Part shown: piece by piece, positions 24,483-36,300 of the stretch
Layout of the letters: every line of letters begins with the position of its first letter
Numbering within the stretch: position 1 is the first letter of the stretch
Origin: Toxotes chatareus
Taxonomy: Eukaryota; Chordata; Actinopteri; Toxotidae
Assembly (NCBI GenBank): GCA_016801885.1
Contig: CM028889.1
Span: 20,280,001-20,344,000 of the forward strand
DNA length: 64,000 bases
Direction of reading: 5' to 3'
Program-made: the position numbers and the translations under genes
Notes under the pieces: model-generated
Databases searched by the model: none
What the model was told of the DNA's origin: nothing
What the model saw: only the letters and a program-made list of their open reading frames with translations

Positions 24483-27129
24483 AGCATCCTGTTACGCCTT
24501 GACCCTCTTTCTGTCGGATCCAACTGTACGTGATCATCTTTAATGGGCTGTACATTACGCATGATGTCAATGGCTGCTGGTCATGCACCATCGAATCCTA
24601 AACAGGTCTGTAAGTTTTCATTCAGTAGCATTCTGCAACACAATGTTTCAATGGCTGTTCACATCAAAAAATTGATGTGAACTTTCCAATGGAGAACCAT
24701 TCTGAAATTCCAGGACATACGCATATCTCAAGGCAGCTCCTGCCAATTTCATATGCATTTCCCACTGCAGTATTGCAATATTTGAGATAAACTTTTATCT
24801 TTTAAAGCTTTAGCCTAATGCCAACTGATGCACGAATGATTTATCACTCAGCGGACTCACAGAACTATTTAAATGGATTATTAGGAATGATTTCCATAGA
24901 ATTCATTATAATGTTATATTACATAAATAATAATATTCCTATTATCTCAGACTATGGGAAGTACAGATTGATCATTACAACTTGACATTTTTAACTAAAA
25001 TATTATTTATTTCATTATTAATTCATTCACTCCAAGGATCAAGGCAAAAATGAAATGCTTCTACTGATGGTGGTGATGTGGAGTGCAGCCTAATACATGA
25101 AAATCTTTGTGCATCTGTGTATTTTTTTTTTCTTTTTTTTGATTTGAATGAAAACCTGCACCCTGCTGAGTTTCGATGGCACATTGCTGAAAGCCACTTC
25201 ACTGTATATGTTAAAGGTTAAAGCTAATGTATCGTGTTGTGTTCTGTCACGTCGACTCCAGTAACGTAAAAGAAGTCTCTGCATCTATACAGCCATCTCA
25301 GATTCAGCACAGGACTGAGAAAAACATGAAAAAAAAAAAACAAGATTACGGTGATAGTTGAAATGATTTAATTACAGTATAGACTTTCTAGCATATTGTG
25401 CACTGCTTTAAACTACATGGTAATGTAAAGAACAAGAAACCTGGAAATACTTCGACCATAAATACCAAATTTGTGTTAGAGTTCTTTATGTGAGATAGTC
25501 ATATTAGTGTTTGTATTTTTCATGTGTTACTATGGACTATTTCATATTAAGGTAACACAAAATATTGAATAACTATCTGTGTCTGCACCATCAACAATCA
25601 TCTTGTTACAGTGATGTTTCCTTTATGTAAATGAAACCTTTGCCTTAAACTGAATGTATTAACTAGTTGCTGCCAGACTTGTTTTCTAGTCACTTTTCTC
25701 TCTCGTTGCATTAGAGTGTTGCTGCTTTTCTTCTGCCTCTTTCTGTGACGTTTTAATGCCTCGTAAAATAACAGGTTTTACTCAGCTGCATTATGGCTCT
25801 CAGCAATTGCCTTCACCATGGAAGATAACATCAGCTGGCAGCTAAAAATGTTAAATCACAGATAAGAGCTAAAGTTATTGTGCCAGATACAGTCTTGCTA
25901 CATTATGTGCTGAGAAAATATTTTAGGCAAAAAACAATGTACATAACTCGAATATTAAAGAAGCTCTGTATTTCATTAAAAACGTCATTAAGGTTTTTTT
26001 TTTTTGGGGGGGGCTTCACAAGAATAATCTTAATAAATCTGACAAAATCTTTAAAACACTGTTGTGGAATTAGTCTTTTTCTTAGGGATATATTTGTTGT
26101 TTTTTGTTCTTTTTGTTAGACCGTATCCATATCTCACATCCAGGTGGAGATGTGAAACATCAGAAGCCATTAAAAGATTCCCTGTGGTTTCCAATGGGAA
26201 GAACAATTAAAGTAACCATTACCCAGTTGGTCTTTCAGATAATGTCATAATTGACGTGATATTTAAAATTATTTCCATTGGTCTACCTCATACTAAGGAT
26301 TACTGACATTTAAAAAAAGAATCACAATCATGGCTATAGCACAAAAATAAACTGCTGTTCTATGACATTATAAACGCTTTATTCTTTGCTCGGCTTTGGT
26401 TTGCTGTAACTTTAGTGCCGTATAATGAAGCCTCCATTGCTGTTTAGTGTGTGTCTCTCTGGATAAACACCATGTAAATGCCAAAAATGTAATTCCTGGC
26501 ATTTGACAGTCTTTTTGGCACACATTTATATAAAATGGTTTGTTCTATACTTTAAAAAAAAAAAAAAAAAAAAAAAAAAGTATGAATAGATAACTCCAGC
26601 ACAACATTTGGACAGGAAAAGGCATCAGCTATTGCTGAGGCATCCCCCTTTTTTTTTTTTACCTCTTTTTAGTTTGTCTTGTAATCTGAGGTAACTGTGA
26701 GGTGAACTGGTGGACAGAAACATGCAGCAATATGATGGAAGTTTGCTGACAGCGCTGTCACACACAAGTTTTTCCTATCAGGCAAGATGTAATAGGTTGT
26801 GTTTTTTTTTTCTCTGTTGTACCCAACAAAAATGGAATGGCCCTGAAGGTATTCATTAGAGTCTACTAAAGTGCATCAAATTACCATAAAATGGGCCCCA
26901 TGGTTCACACAGCTTGATTTCTCCAAAGCCAGATGATTGGGCTGTGGGTCTAAAATACTCTTTTTACATATCGCCTACCTTTTTTTTTTTTTTTTTTTTC
27001 TTCAATCACAAAGCAAAGTGGCAGAAATGTTCACTTAGTTAAAAATAACAAAATGGACCTCTGATGTTTTTGAAACTGAACTGCAGCAGTTCGACAGCAG
27101 ACAGAAGAGTTGTAACCTGGGCTCTTTGG
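24483..27129. other. Intergenic region between the GHRHR-like and EGF genes
   Basis: The first part is probably 3' UTR of the GHRHR-like gene. A perfect 11-bp hairpin (GTTCACATCAA at 24657-24667 pairing with 24672-24682) is near its start. A fragment of the inverted-repeat element lies at 24225-24285, just before the last exon. Homopolymer tracts are frequent: T then G at 25995-26014, a run of about 27 A at 26553-26579, and T-runs near 26650 and 26980. No protein-coding exon was recognised on either strand. Confidence 0.5.
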
Positions 27130-27525
27130 AGCTAAGTTGACTTCACTTGACGATATTTTCTGTGATCAGTTTTATGTTTCTTCTTATGAACTCTGTGGGA
27201 AAGTCTCTTTGACCTCCCGTGTTCCGTGGCTGACCGAACGTGTCAGGGTTCAGGGCAGGGGCATCTCCCAGCAGCCCGCAGGCCTGTGTGCGGCAGCTTT
27301 TCTGCGGTGGTTTGGGATTTGTGGAATGGGAAGTTCAGAGATCTGAACAGGATGTGGAGTCACTGCTGCAGCGTAAAGCCCCCCCACCCATACTACAGAG
27401 CTGACTTGCATGAATCCGCATCTGGTGAAGATAGGAAGCACTTTTTTTTTTTAACATCTGGAAATCTATTTGTCTCTGTCTATCTCCCGGTGAACCGTTT
27501 CTAAGTGCGAGTATATCCAACTCGG
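27130..27525 (+). promoter_or_regulatory. Presumed promoter and non-coding first exon of the EGF-repeat gene
   Basis: A donor (CG|GTAAGT) at 27525/27526 ends a stretch with no long in-frame ATG. The next acceptor at 28006 opens the exon that contains the start codon nine bases in. A non-coding first exon ending at 27525 is therefore likely. Its 5' end and the core promoter cannot be placed from sequence alone. Confidence 0.4.
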
Positions 27526-28015
27526 GTAAGTCGGCTTTAAACCATGTGTTACTTTTACTCAGCTTGTGTATCGCATCATTACAATGTGAGTTAGTACAAC
27601 AGCTGTATGCTTTTTCAGAGTTTGTTGTCGCAAACGTTTCACATGAACGTTTCACATCGCTACTAAGTCTTAACTTTTCATAAACGAAAATAACTTGACA
27701 TCAGAGAAAATTCTTCTCACTTTATCTTAAACGTGTAGCGGCGTTGCAGCTGCTCTAAGTTTCTTTTGTTGTGTGCAGACAGCCCAGGGGGTTGATGTTA
27801 ACTTAATAACAGGGTGCTCTTACCCCTCTGTTGTTTTGCCTGCCTGAACATGCACTGTGTAGCTGGCGTTAGTGCTGCACACAATGCACAAGTATAATTT
27901 CACTGTAAACTAGTAACTGGTACATGCTCTCATTTCTCTCATTTTATGCATCTTTGACTTGATGATAGCTCAGTACACACACCTAATTCTCTTCCTCTCC
28001 ACACAGATTCAGGTG

Positions 28016-31000
28016 ATGACTGACCTCTGGACTCTCCTGCCAGCCCTGCTGCTGGTTTTGTCTGTGGCCGAACCTCTGAGCAGCCCCGAGGAAAATGAAA
28101 ATGAAGTCCTGAAACACGCGGAGACTGACTCCACCAAGAGCCAGGTCAGTGACCAAGGAGATCCTCTGTACTATTTTAAAGATTTTCGTGTTCAGCTTTC
28201 AGGATTACAAATGTCCTAAAAACAAGATCCCAGAAGTCTTGTTGGATATTGAATAATACTGACAGCTGTAGAAATAATGTTAATTTATTCCTCAAGCATA
28301 TAGGCAAACAGACTTCGTGATTTAGTTTTTTGTACTTCTACCAGCCTCACTAAAGAGCACCTGTCGATCAGACATACAGCACTTCCTTGATCTTTTGTAA
28401 ACTATTACAAACGTCCTTTTTATGTGTGATGGCATGAATTAAACCTAGTTTGTTGCTCTCTCTGGTTTTCAATCAGGTGGTTGAGAATGCAATCGGAAAT
28501 CTCAGTGAACCCACACCAAGCCACACACCCACCACATGTGAGTTTTTTTCCTGCAATTTCTTTTTTGACTTGCCCTTCAGTTTCTCCTAAAATTGCCCCT
28601 TTTTCTTCTACATTAGCAGTTCCCTTGTCTACCACAAATTCTCCGAGCTCCAGTCTTGTTCCTCAGTGTCCAGGAAACCAGGTGATGCTGGAGAGCAGCA
28701 CCAGCTGTGGCTGCTCATCTGGCATGGTGAAGGTTGGTGACAGCTGTACCTGTCCTGTGGGCTTTACTTTGGACGGAGCTGCAGAGTGTAAAGGTGAGAA
28801 TGGAGAGAATCAGCAGCAGAAACCGGTACTTAAAGTTTCATTAGAACATGAATAAAATCATTACTGCATTCAAATGACAAATATGAAAATGTAAAATGAT
28901 TTCCAACGTGTTTATCCTGTACAGGATTTCCATCAACATACCACATGCAGCACTGTGACACCAGCACATGTTTTATTTGCTTATGTTTATACACTGATTG
29001 CGGTTAGATGCGGTGAATTATCTTCTCTCTATTCAACAGATGTTGATGAGTGTGAAGGAGAAGCGCCAAGACCATGTGGTCTCCATGCCAGCTGCACTAA
29101 TATCGCTGGCTCTTACTCATGTAGCTGTCTCCGTGGTTACCTGATGGGTGCTGGAGGGTGCCAGGGTTCGTCAGCATCCGTGTGTGTTTGTGTGTGAGGC
29201 AGAGAGGATGTACTGTATGAGTGTGAGAGCATGTTGGAAGGAGAATTTCAGAAATGATTATCTGTATCATTCAGCCTAAACTGTATGGTCATAATGTGTA
29301 TGTGCCTCATGGGTTTACAGATATAGATGAATGTGCTCTGGCTGCAGTGACGGGCCTGCAGGCCTGCCAGGGTGACGCTGAATGCAAGAACACCCCTGGT
29401 TCCTTCACCTGCTCGTGCCCTCTGGGATATGTAATGGCCCTAAATGGACAAAGCTGTGTAGGTGAGCCTCATTTTGACGTCCTTGGTGTGTTACTATGGA
29501 ATGTGGATGTACAATGTACAGCATATTCAGAGCACCTACACTTAGGCAGCAGTGAGATGTGTATGGGCGTCGGAAAATATATTTACAGAATAGCAGGCAG
29601 AACTCTTGTTCACAATTGATCAGAACACATACAATGTCTCCTCCCTAGCTCAGCCTGTAATCAGCACAAATAATTAAACTAACAAAATGTAAAACAGCAA
29701 TACCCCCAAAAAAAAAAAAAACATATTTACGGAAAAACACAGGTTGAGACACAAAATAACCTTGAATTACTTGGAGAGAACTGAAGGATGATCATAAAAG
29801 GTGTACCTCTGCAACTCATGTCATACTGAAGAATCCATACAAGACTGTGAAATGAAAGCTTCAGCTCTCCACTGCAGATGTGGATGAGTGTAGCTTCGAG
29901 GAACAGTGTCGGCGGGAGCTGGGAAATGTGTGCGTGAACACCCCTGGAAGCTTTATATGCCAGTGCCAGCTGGGTTTCAGAGCGGAGGCCCCCGCCTGCG
30001 TTGGTAAGTCTGTCGTTAAGCCTCACCGCAGCAGGATAAGACTGTTTGCCGAGATTTGATCTGGTGTCGTTATTTTTTCATATTTCACTCAAGTTGCCCC
30101 AGAGTTAATAACTTGTGCTGACATGAAGGAAATCTTTGCAGGAATAGTGAGCTTTAATCTGCTGCTTTGCTGCTTGCCTGCTTTGTTCCTCTTTGTTTTT
30201 GACTCCCAACCCCTCTTCCACCTTTCCTATAATGACTAATTTCCCCTCTTATCCTCTAAATCTTATCCTTAATACTCTTATCACTTTTTTTTTATACTTT
30301 CCTTCTGTTTTCTCTGTGACTCTGCTGCACTTCTGGTCTCTGGTCCTCTATAGGTCCTGTGTGTCCAGATTACACCGTATGTCAAGGTACGATGCTTTCC
30401 ATGCTTAACACATGCTGCTTGCCAAATCATAAGCCAAGTTTTGAGTCTTTGAAAAAGGCCATCTTTATAGGAGTTTTGTTAGATATTGTTATTTTTGATC
30501 CATATTTTACTATGTTTTCCACAGTTACTGTTTGTTCAAAAATTTCTATTGGAAAGTAATGAGAAGTGTTGAGTTAAACATAGGGGAATAAAGGATCTGG
30601 GAAAAGAAAATATTGTCTTAAATTAATGCGGCAGCTTCTCATAGTGTTGTAGGGACAAAATTTGACACCACTTTGCCTAATAAGGACTTGATTGAGGATT
30701 GATGATATGAGAATGCTTTGTTAACTCTGCTGCTCGGAGCCAAATTGGGGGGAGGTGGTGAATTGCAGATAACAGATAACAGTTCTTTTTTAAACAATGA
30801 TAAACTATTTTATTGCAAATCATCATATAGCAATAAGTCAATGAAAAAGTCTGAGACTGTATGTATCACTCTCTTCCTCTGTCCCTCATCTCTGTCCCAG
30901 ATGTGGATGAATGTACGGAGAGTCCTGCGGTGTGTGATGGTCAGGGTGTGTGTGAGAACACGCTTGGGAGCTATAAGTGTGTTTGTCGGCCAGGTTACCG

Positions 31001-33204
31001 GGGAAACGGCACACACTGCGAAGGTAAGCAATTAGTGCTGACTTAGCTCCATGGGAGAACTCTATTTCCTGTAGACGAGGTCAGTTTCCCCGTGTGCGTG
31101 TGTTTTAATGCTCGCTGTTATGCCTTCCATTAAAATTATCCCGAGTGGCAGAACAACGTTTATTGAATAGAAATGAACTGAGTTTTGGATCTGATTTTTG
31201 CTCTGTCTTTCCAGATGAGAATGAGTGTGCATCAGGTGGTCATGGGTGTGATACCAACGCACAGTGTGGCAACATCATTGGCTCATATTTCTGCCAATGC
31301 TACCAGGGTTTCAATGGAGATGGACACTCTTGTTTTGGTGGGTAAGCAGTGTGTGTGTGGGTGAGGGTGAGGGTGTGGGTGTGGGTTTGAGAGTGTGTTT
31401 TCCATCTGTGCATGCCATGAGTAGTACTTAGTACCATTAAGTGTCAGCCAGTGATACTTGACAACACTTGGTGTGTGCCAGCAGCACTTCGACACACAGC
31501 ACTCACCAGACATCAGCCCTTTAGGATTGTCCTTGTTTACAGACGTTGATGAGTGTGCCATGAACAACGGCCACTGCGAACACAACTGCACCAACGAACC
31601 AGGAGGGTACAGCTGCCAGTGTGCCTCCGGATACCAGCTGGACCAGGGTGGACACAACTGCACAGGTAAAGCACTGGTCAGGAGAAGGGCCTTGATCCAT
31701 TCACATCAGGAGGTGGCAGCTGAAACAAGTTGTGAACGCAACACTGACAATATCATCACCTTCTTTTTTATTTTTGCCTTTATTGGACAGTTAGTAGTGA
31801 AGAGGTGGGCAGGAAACATAGGTCAGAGAAAGAGAACATTACATACGACAAAAGCCCATGGCTGAATTCAAATCATGGATATTTGTCATTTGCTGTAACC
31901 ATTCAGCCATCAGAGCACTCTGCCTTTTAAGATGATATGGTGGATTTAGAAAAGTTACTTATTTGCACAACCAGCAACATTTTTATTAACTTGGAGGGTG
32001 CATAGCCACTTGATGAATGTACATCTAATATTCACTCTTAGCTTCACTCTTAGATACCACTTTTTTACCAGCTCCTGAGGGGAATGTTAGATAGTCTTGC
32101 TGTTTAGTTCTGTTGTTTGGTTTTGCCAGGCAGGTAGTGTACGGTGGGTTTTCAAAACTTATCTGAAAACAGCTTCCTATTGCAGCCAAAAAGAACCCTA
32201 TGAGAGGAGTGAGAGGGAAGTTAAGTTACAGACCAGACAGTTAAGCAATGAGCTGAAACTCACTATAAAACTCTGTAAAGCAGAGGGGAGCAGATTTAGT
32301 TGATAATTATCTGTAGGTCCATGATTACGAACAACCCCTTTCACATTGTCACAAAAATACTGATTATGGCCACTTATTAATGAGGGGTGAGTTAGTGGCA
32401 GTAACAAGCTGATTACTTTTGCAGCCTGTGAAAGAACTTATAGGCTGGCTTCCTGTGAACAAGATGAGCCCTAATCCCCAATTTGCACTCAGGTAAAGGG
32501 GAGTTCAGAATCACAGTAGAGGCCAGCAAAGGGATTGTCTGTCCCTGGATCATCCTCAACAGCCAGTGCCACTTTTCGTCCGTGGATCCAAACAAGCCAC
32601 CTCTTATTAACTTGTCCTCTGCTGCAAACCCCTCTCACCTGGCCTTCCAAGCTTGTTGAAACAAGTGCTAAAGTGAATTACAAACAGTGTTTGGCTAAAG
32701 TCTGAATGAGCCCCTTACATGGATCCATGTTTGATCATCACAAAAGAGTTAAATAAATGTCTCTGATCCCCCAGATGTGGACGAGTGCTTAGCGCTGAAT
32801 GGGACCTGTGAGCATATTTGCGTCAACACTCTTGGATCTTTCCAGTGCTCATGCAGGCCCGGCTACCAGCTGCACATCGATGGCCACACCTGTGTGGGTC
32901 AGTCACCCGTCGACACTCATTCACTTCTCGCTGCTGTTTACCCACTCGTTTTCAGCCATTTAAACACGATGAGCATCAGCAATTTACTAGCTTACAGAAC
33001 AGGCAAAAACTGCCATGAATATGTTATCTCACTGTCTCATTTTGTCTGTGCTGGTTTGTGTGTGTGTGTGTCCATCTCTTCTGTCCAGACATAAGTAAGT
33101 CTCCTAAGGGCGCATTTTGGAACATTAGAGAGATGACAAAAAGCCAGACTCAGTTAGGAATCTGTTGCACAGGAGAGATAAGGGTGTCTAAAAAGATGTT
33201 TACC

Positions 33205-33303
<99 letters not shown>

Positions 33304-36300
33304 CAGACATTGATGAATGTAAACTCCAGAATGGCGGCTGCTCCCACACTTGCACCAACTCTCCAGGAGGACACACTTGCCACTGCCCTCCTCCTCTGCT
33401 TTTAGACATGGACAACCTCACCTGTGGCAGTAAGTTTATTACAGAGTTGACATTACATTCTTTTCAGTTTTAAATGTATATTTGTCATGACTAGCCCCTA
33501 AGGGGGCTGTTCTTTGAACTCTTTTGTTTTGTTTGGATCTCTTTTGTGGACATTTGGACCTTTTCAGATTCTTGTTTAGTTTAAGTTTTGTTCACTGTTC
33601 CTGTTTTATTTTGAAATCATGGCCCTTGTGTATCTTGTCTTGTTCTACTTCCTGTCTTTGTCTTGTTTCCCTCCTTTTGTGATTGCCTGCCCCGCCCTAA
33701 TTGGTTTCACCTGTTGCCCATTGCCTGGTGTGTTTAAGTCTCGTTATTTCCCTGTGTTCTGGTTGGTTCGTCTGTGTTCCATGCCCGAGTCTGTTTCTTT
33801 GCCTGAGTGTGTGTCTTCCCTGTGATGGTTCCCGTACCTGTGTCTTGCATTTTTTTCCCCACCTCATGGACTTACCTTGGTTTCCTCTGTTTGCAAGTAA
33901 GAACGTTTTGTATTTTCGTTTGGTTTGGTCTCTGAGTATTTTTCTCCTGCGTGGATGATTTTTGGTTGTTTGACTTTTGTTCCCTGGCCCTGGACACTTC
34001 CAGTGATTTTTGGTTCATTAAAAGACTTTAAGTTACTCCTAGCCTGTCTTGGGGGTTATTGCTTTTGGGTCCTGGCCTGATCCCTTGTCTTAGCATAACA
34101 ATATTGTCAGATTTTTACTAAGAAATTATGTTTAAAATTTGAATTAAAAAAATTTCCATGGTCTTGTTTTCCAAATGTTCCATCTCACTGCAGCCAAGAT
34201 TTCACAGTTAATCTGACAGTGAAATACTGATGTTAAAAATGCTCCATAAACATAGAACAGACTTTCTAACAATATTGTTTTTTCTGTAGGACTTGTATAA
34301 AACTTTGGGTATAGCTTCTGTTACTGTAACTTCACTCTTATTATCAGATAAGATTAAATAAAAGATTTCTCTTTAAAAATGCTTCAAACTATTTTTTAAG
34401 CAAATTATGTGGAGCACCTGTGTTTCTACAGAAAACGCTTCATGTTCCATGAGTTTTAGCATAGTTTTTCTTTAAGATCATTTCTTTTGCACCTGAACAG
34501 ATGTTACATCTTGTAAGCTGAGGAATGGCGGGTGCGACCACATGTGCACTGTGAGGGCTGAGGGCCACGTCCAGTGTGGCTGTCGGACAGGCTGGAAGCT
34601 GGGGGAGGACCTGAGGAGCTGCGTGGGTGAGAATTTATTTTCACTCCTCACACTTCCACCACATTTGTTACTCTGTTCTGGTGACACTGTGGGCTCTGAT
34701 ATATTTCGACCTGCAAAGTTTTGATCCAGAAGTGAAGATGTTTATGTAACCATTTCATTGTATTTTTTTATGGATTTTGGGAACAGCTTATGTTATTTAA
34801 TGTGAGGTTATGCAACAAAGTTTGATGGGCTTTTTTGATATTGAATACATAAAATGTAAAGAAAAAAAATCAATTAAATTCATTCAGACCTTACTAGGAA
34901 ATTCTAGAAACGTTTATTGCTGTAGTCTTTCAGATAAAAACAGTAAAGAGCTGGAAAGGTTTGCATAGATCTAATCAGCTTCTCATCCATTTCACACTCG
35001 CCAGGCTGAAGGTGTTCATAAAAAGAAATCACCTCAGTTGGGGAAAAAGGAAGTGCGGAAATTTGATTGGCTGTTAACAACTATGACTGAACGGTTCAGC
35101 TGTGGCCAAGTTTTCTTGGACACTAAACTTGTTGCCTGTGCGAACAGCCAACTTTCTCTGGTCACTCGGCCCCGAGGGAAATGAACGGACTGTCTTATAG
35201 ATTGTTGTGTCGAGGTCTAAATGTCCACCTGCTTAACTCTCTCTGTCCCTCTGTTGTCATGAGATGTGAACGAGTGTGGGGACTTCATGAACGGAGGCTG
35301 TGAGCAGCTCTGCGTGAACCATCCTGGTAGGTTCAACTGCACCTGCAGGGAAGGGTATGAAGTTCGAACCGATGATCTCACCAAGTGCCAGCGTGAGTCA
35401 GACAACATACATCTCATGCAGCGATCATGATGGATCATGCAGACAACAGTATTAGCAAAAAGGGGCTTATTTATTCAGGTTTTTATTCAGTTAGGCATAA
35501 AAAGTTATGCTCATTAACTTCTCTGCTTTTCCAGCTGTGTGTGACCCTCCCTGTCAGAACTATGGATTGTGTGTGGCCCCAAATAGCTGTGACTGTCCTC
35601 CAGGATACCCTGGTGTGGGCTGCTCAGGTACAAACCTGCACTAAGATAAGATAAATCTTTATTGTCGTACATGGATAGCAAATACATATATTGGTTATAT
35701 TCTGGCAGGATAGGTGCCAATACATTATTTGAGCTGGAGGTTGTGATCACATTCACAAAATAATGTAATAACAGTCAGTGAGAGAACCATTGCTGCTTTA
35801 AGTATTATCTGATAATGCAACCATCATTATGATAAACCATCAGCAAAAGATGGAGAGACAGAAATGTCAACTTTGCCCACAGATAAAGACAAAACATGAC
35901 ATTAGTAACAGTTTTAAGATGATGAGCAGGAAGATGTCAGAGGGACAGCATATTTCAAAGGTTTCAGTTGTATGCCCTGCCATGGAAATTACTGCAATGA
36001 CCAAAAAGACAAGACTCTAATCTAGGGATCCATGTATTACATGTAAGTTTTTGAATGTTCTACATAGTATTTAGTGTCTTGCAGACAGAACATTGGCTGG
36101 TGGTCGGTTAAGAAAAGCCTTCAAAAAATAGCCTTTAAGTTTTTTGGGGAATATAAAACATGCAGATTTAATTTGTGTCTCTCTATGTTTCATTTTCGTG
36201 TGTTGTTAAGTGTCATATTGAGAGTGAGATGGTGCTGATAGGACCCTGATAGGGAGTCAGTATGGTGTGAATGCAAAACCTTACACTGCTGTGAGAAATA

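Noticed and set aside
33206..33300. CRISPR-like or coding repeat (poly Cys-Val frames)
   Set aside because: Perfect dinucleotide microsatellite with no spacers; eukaryotic context.
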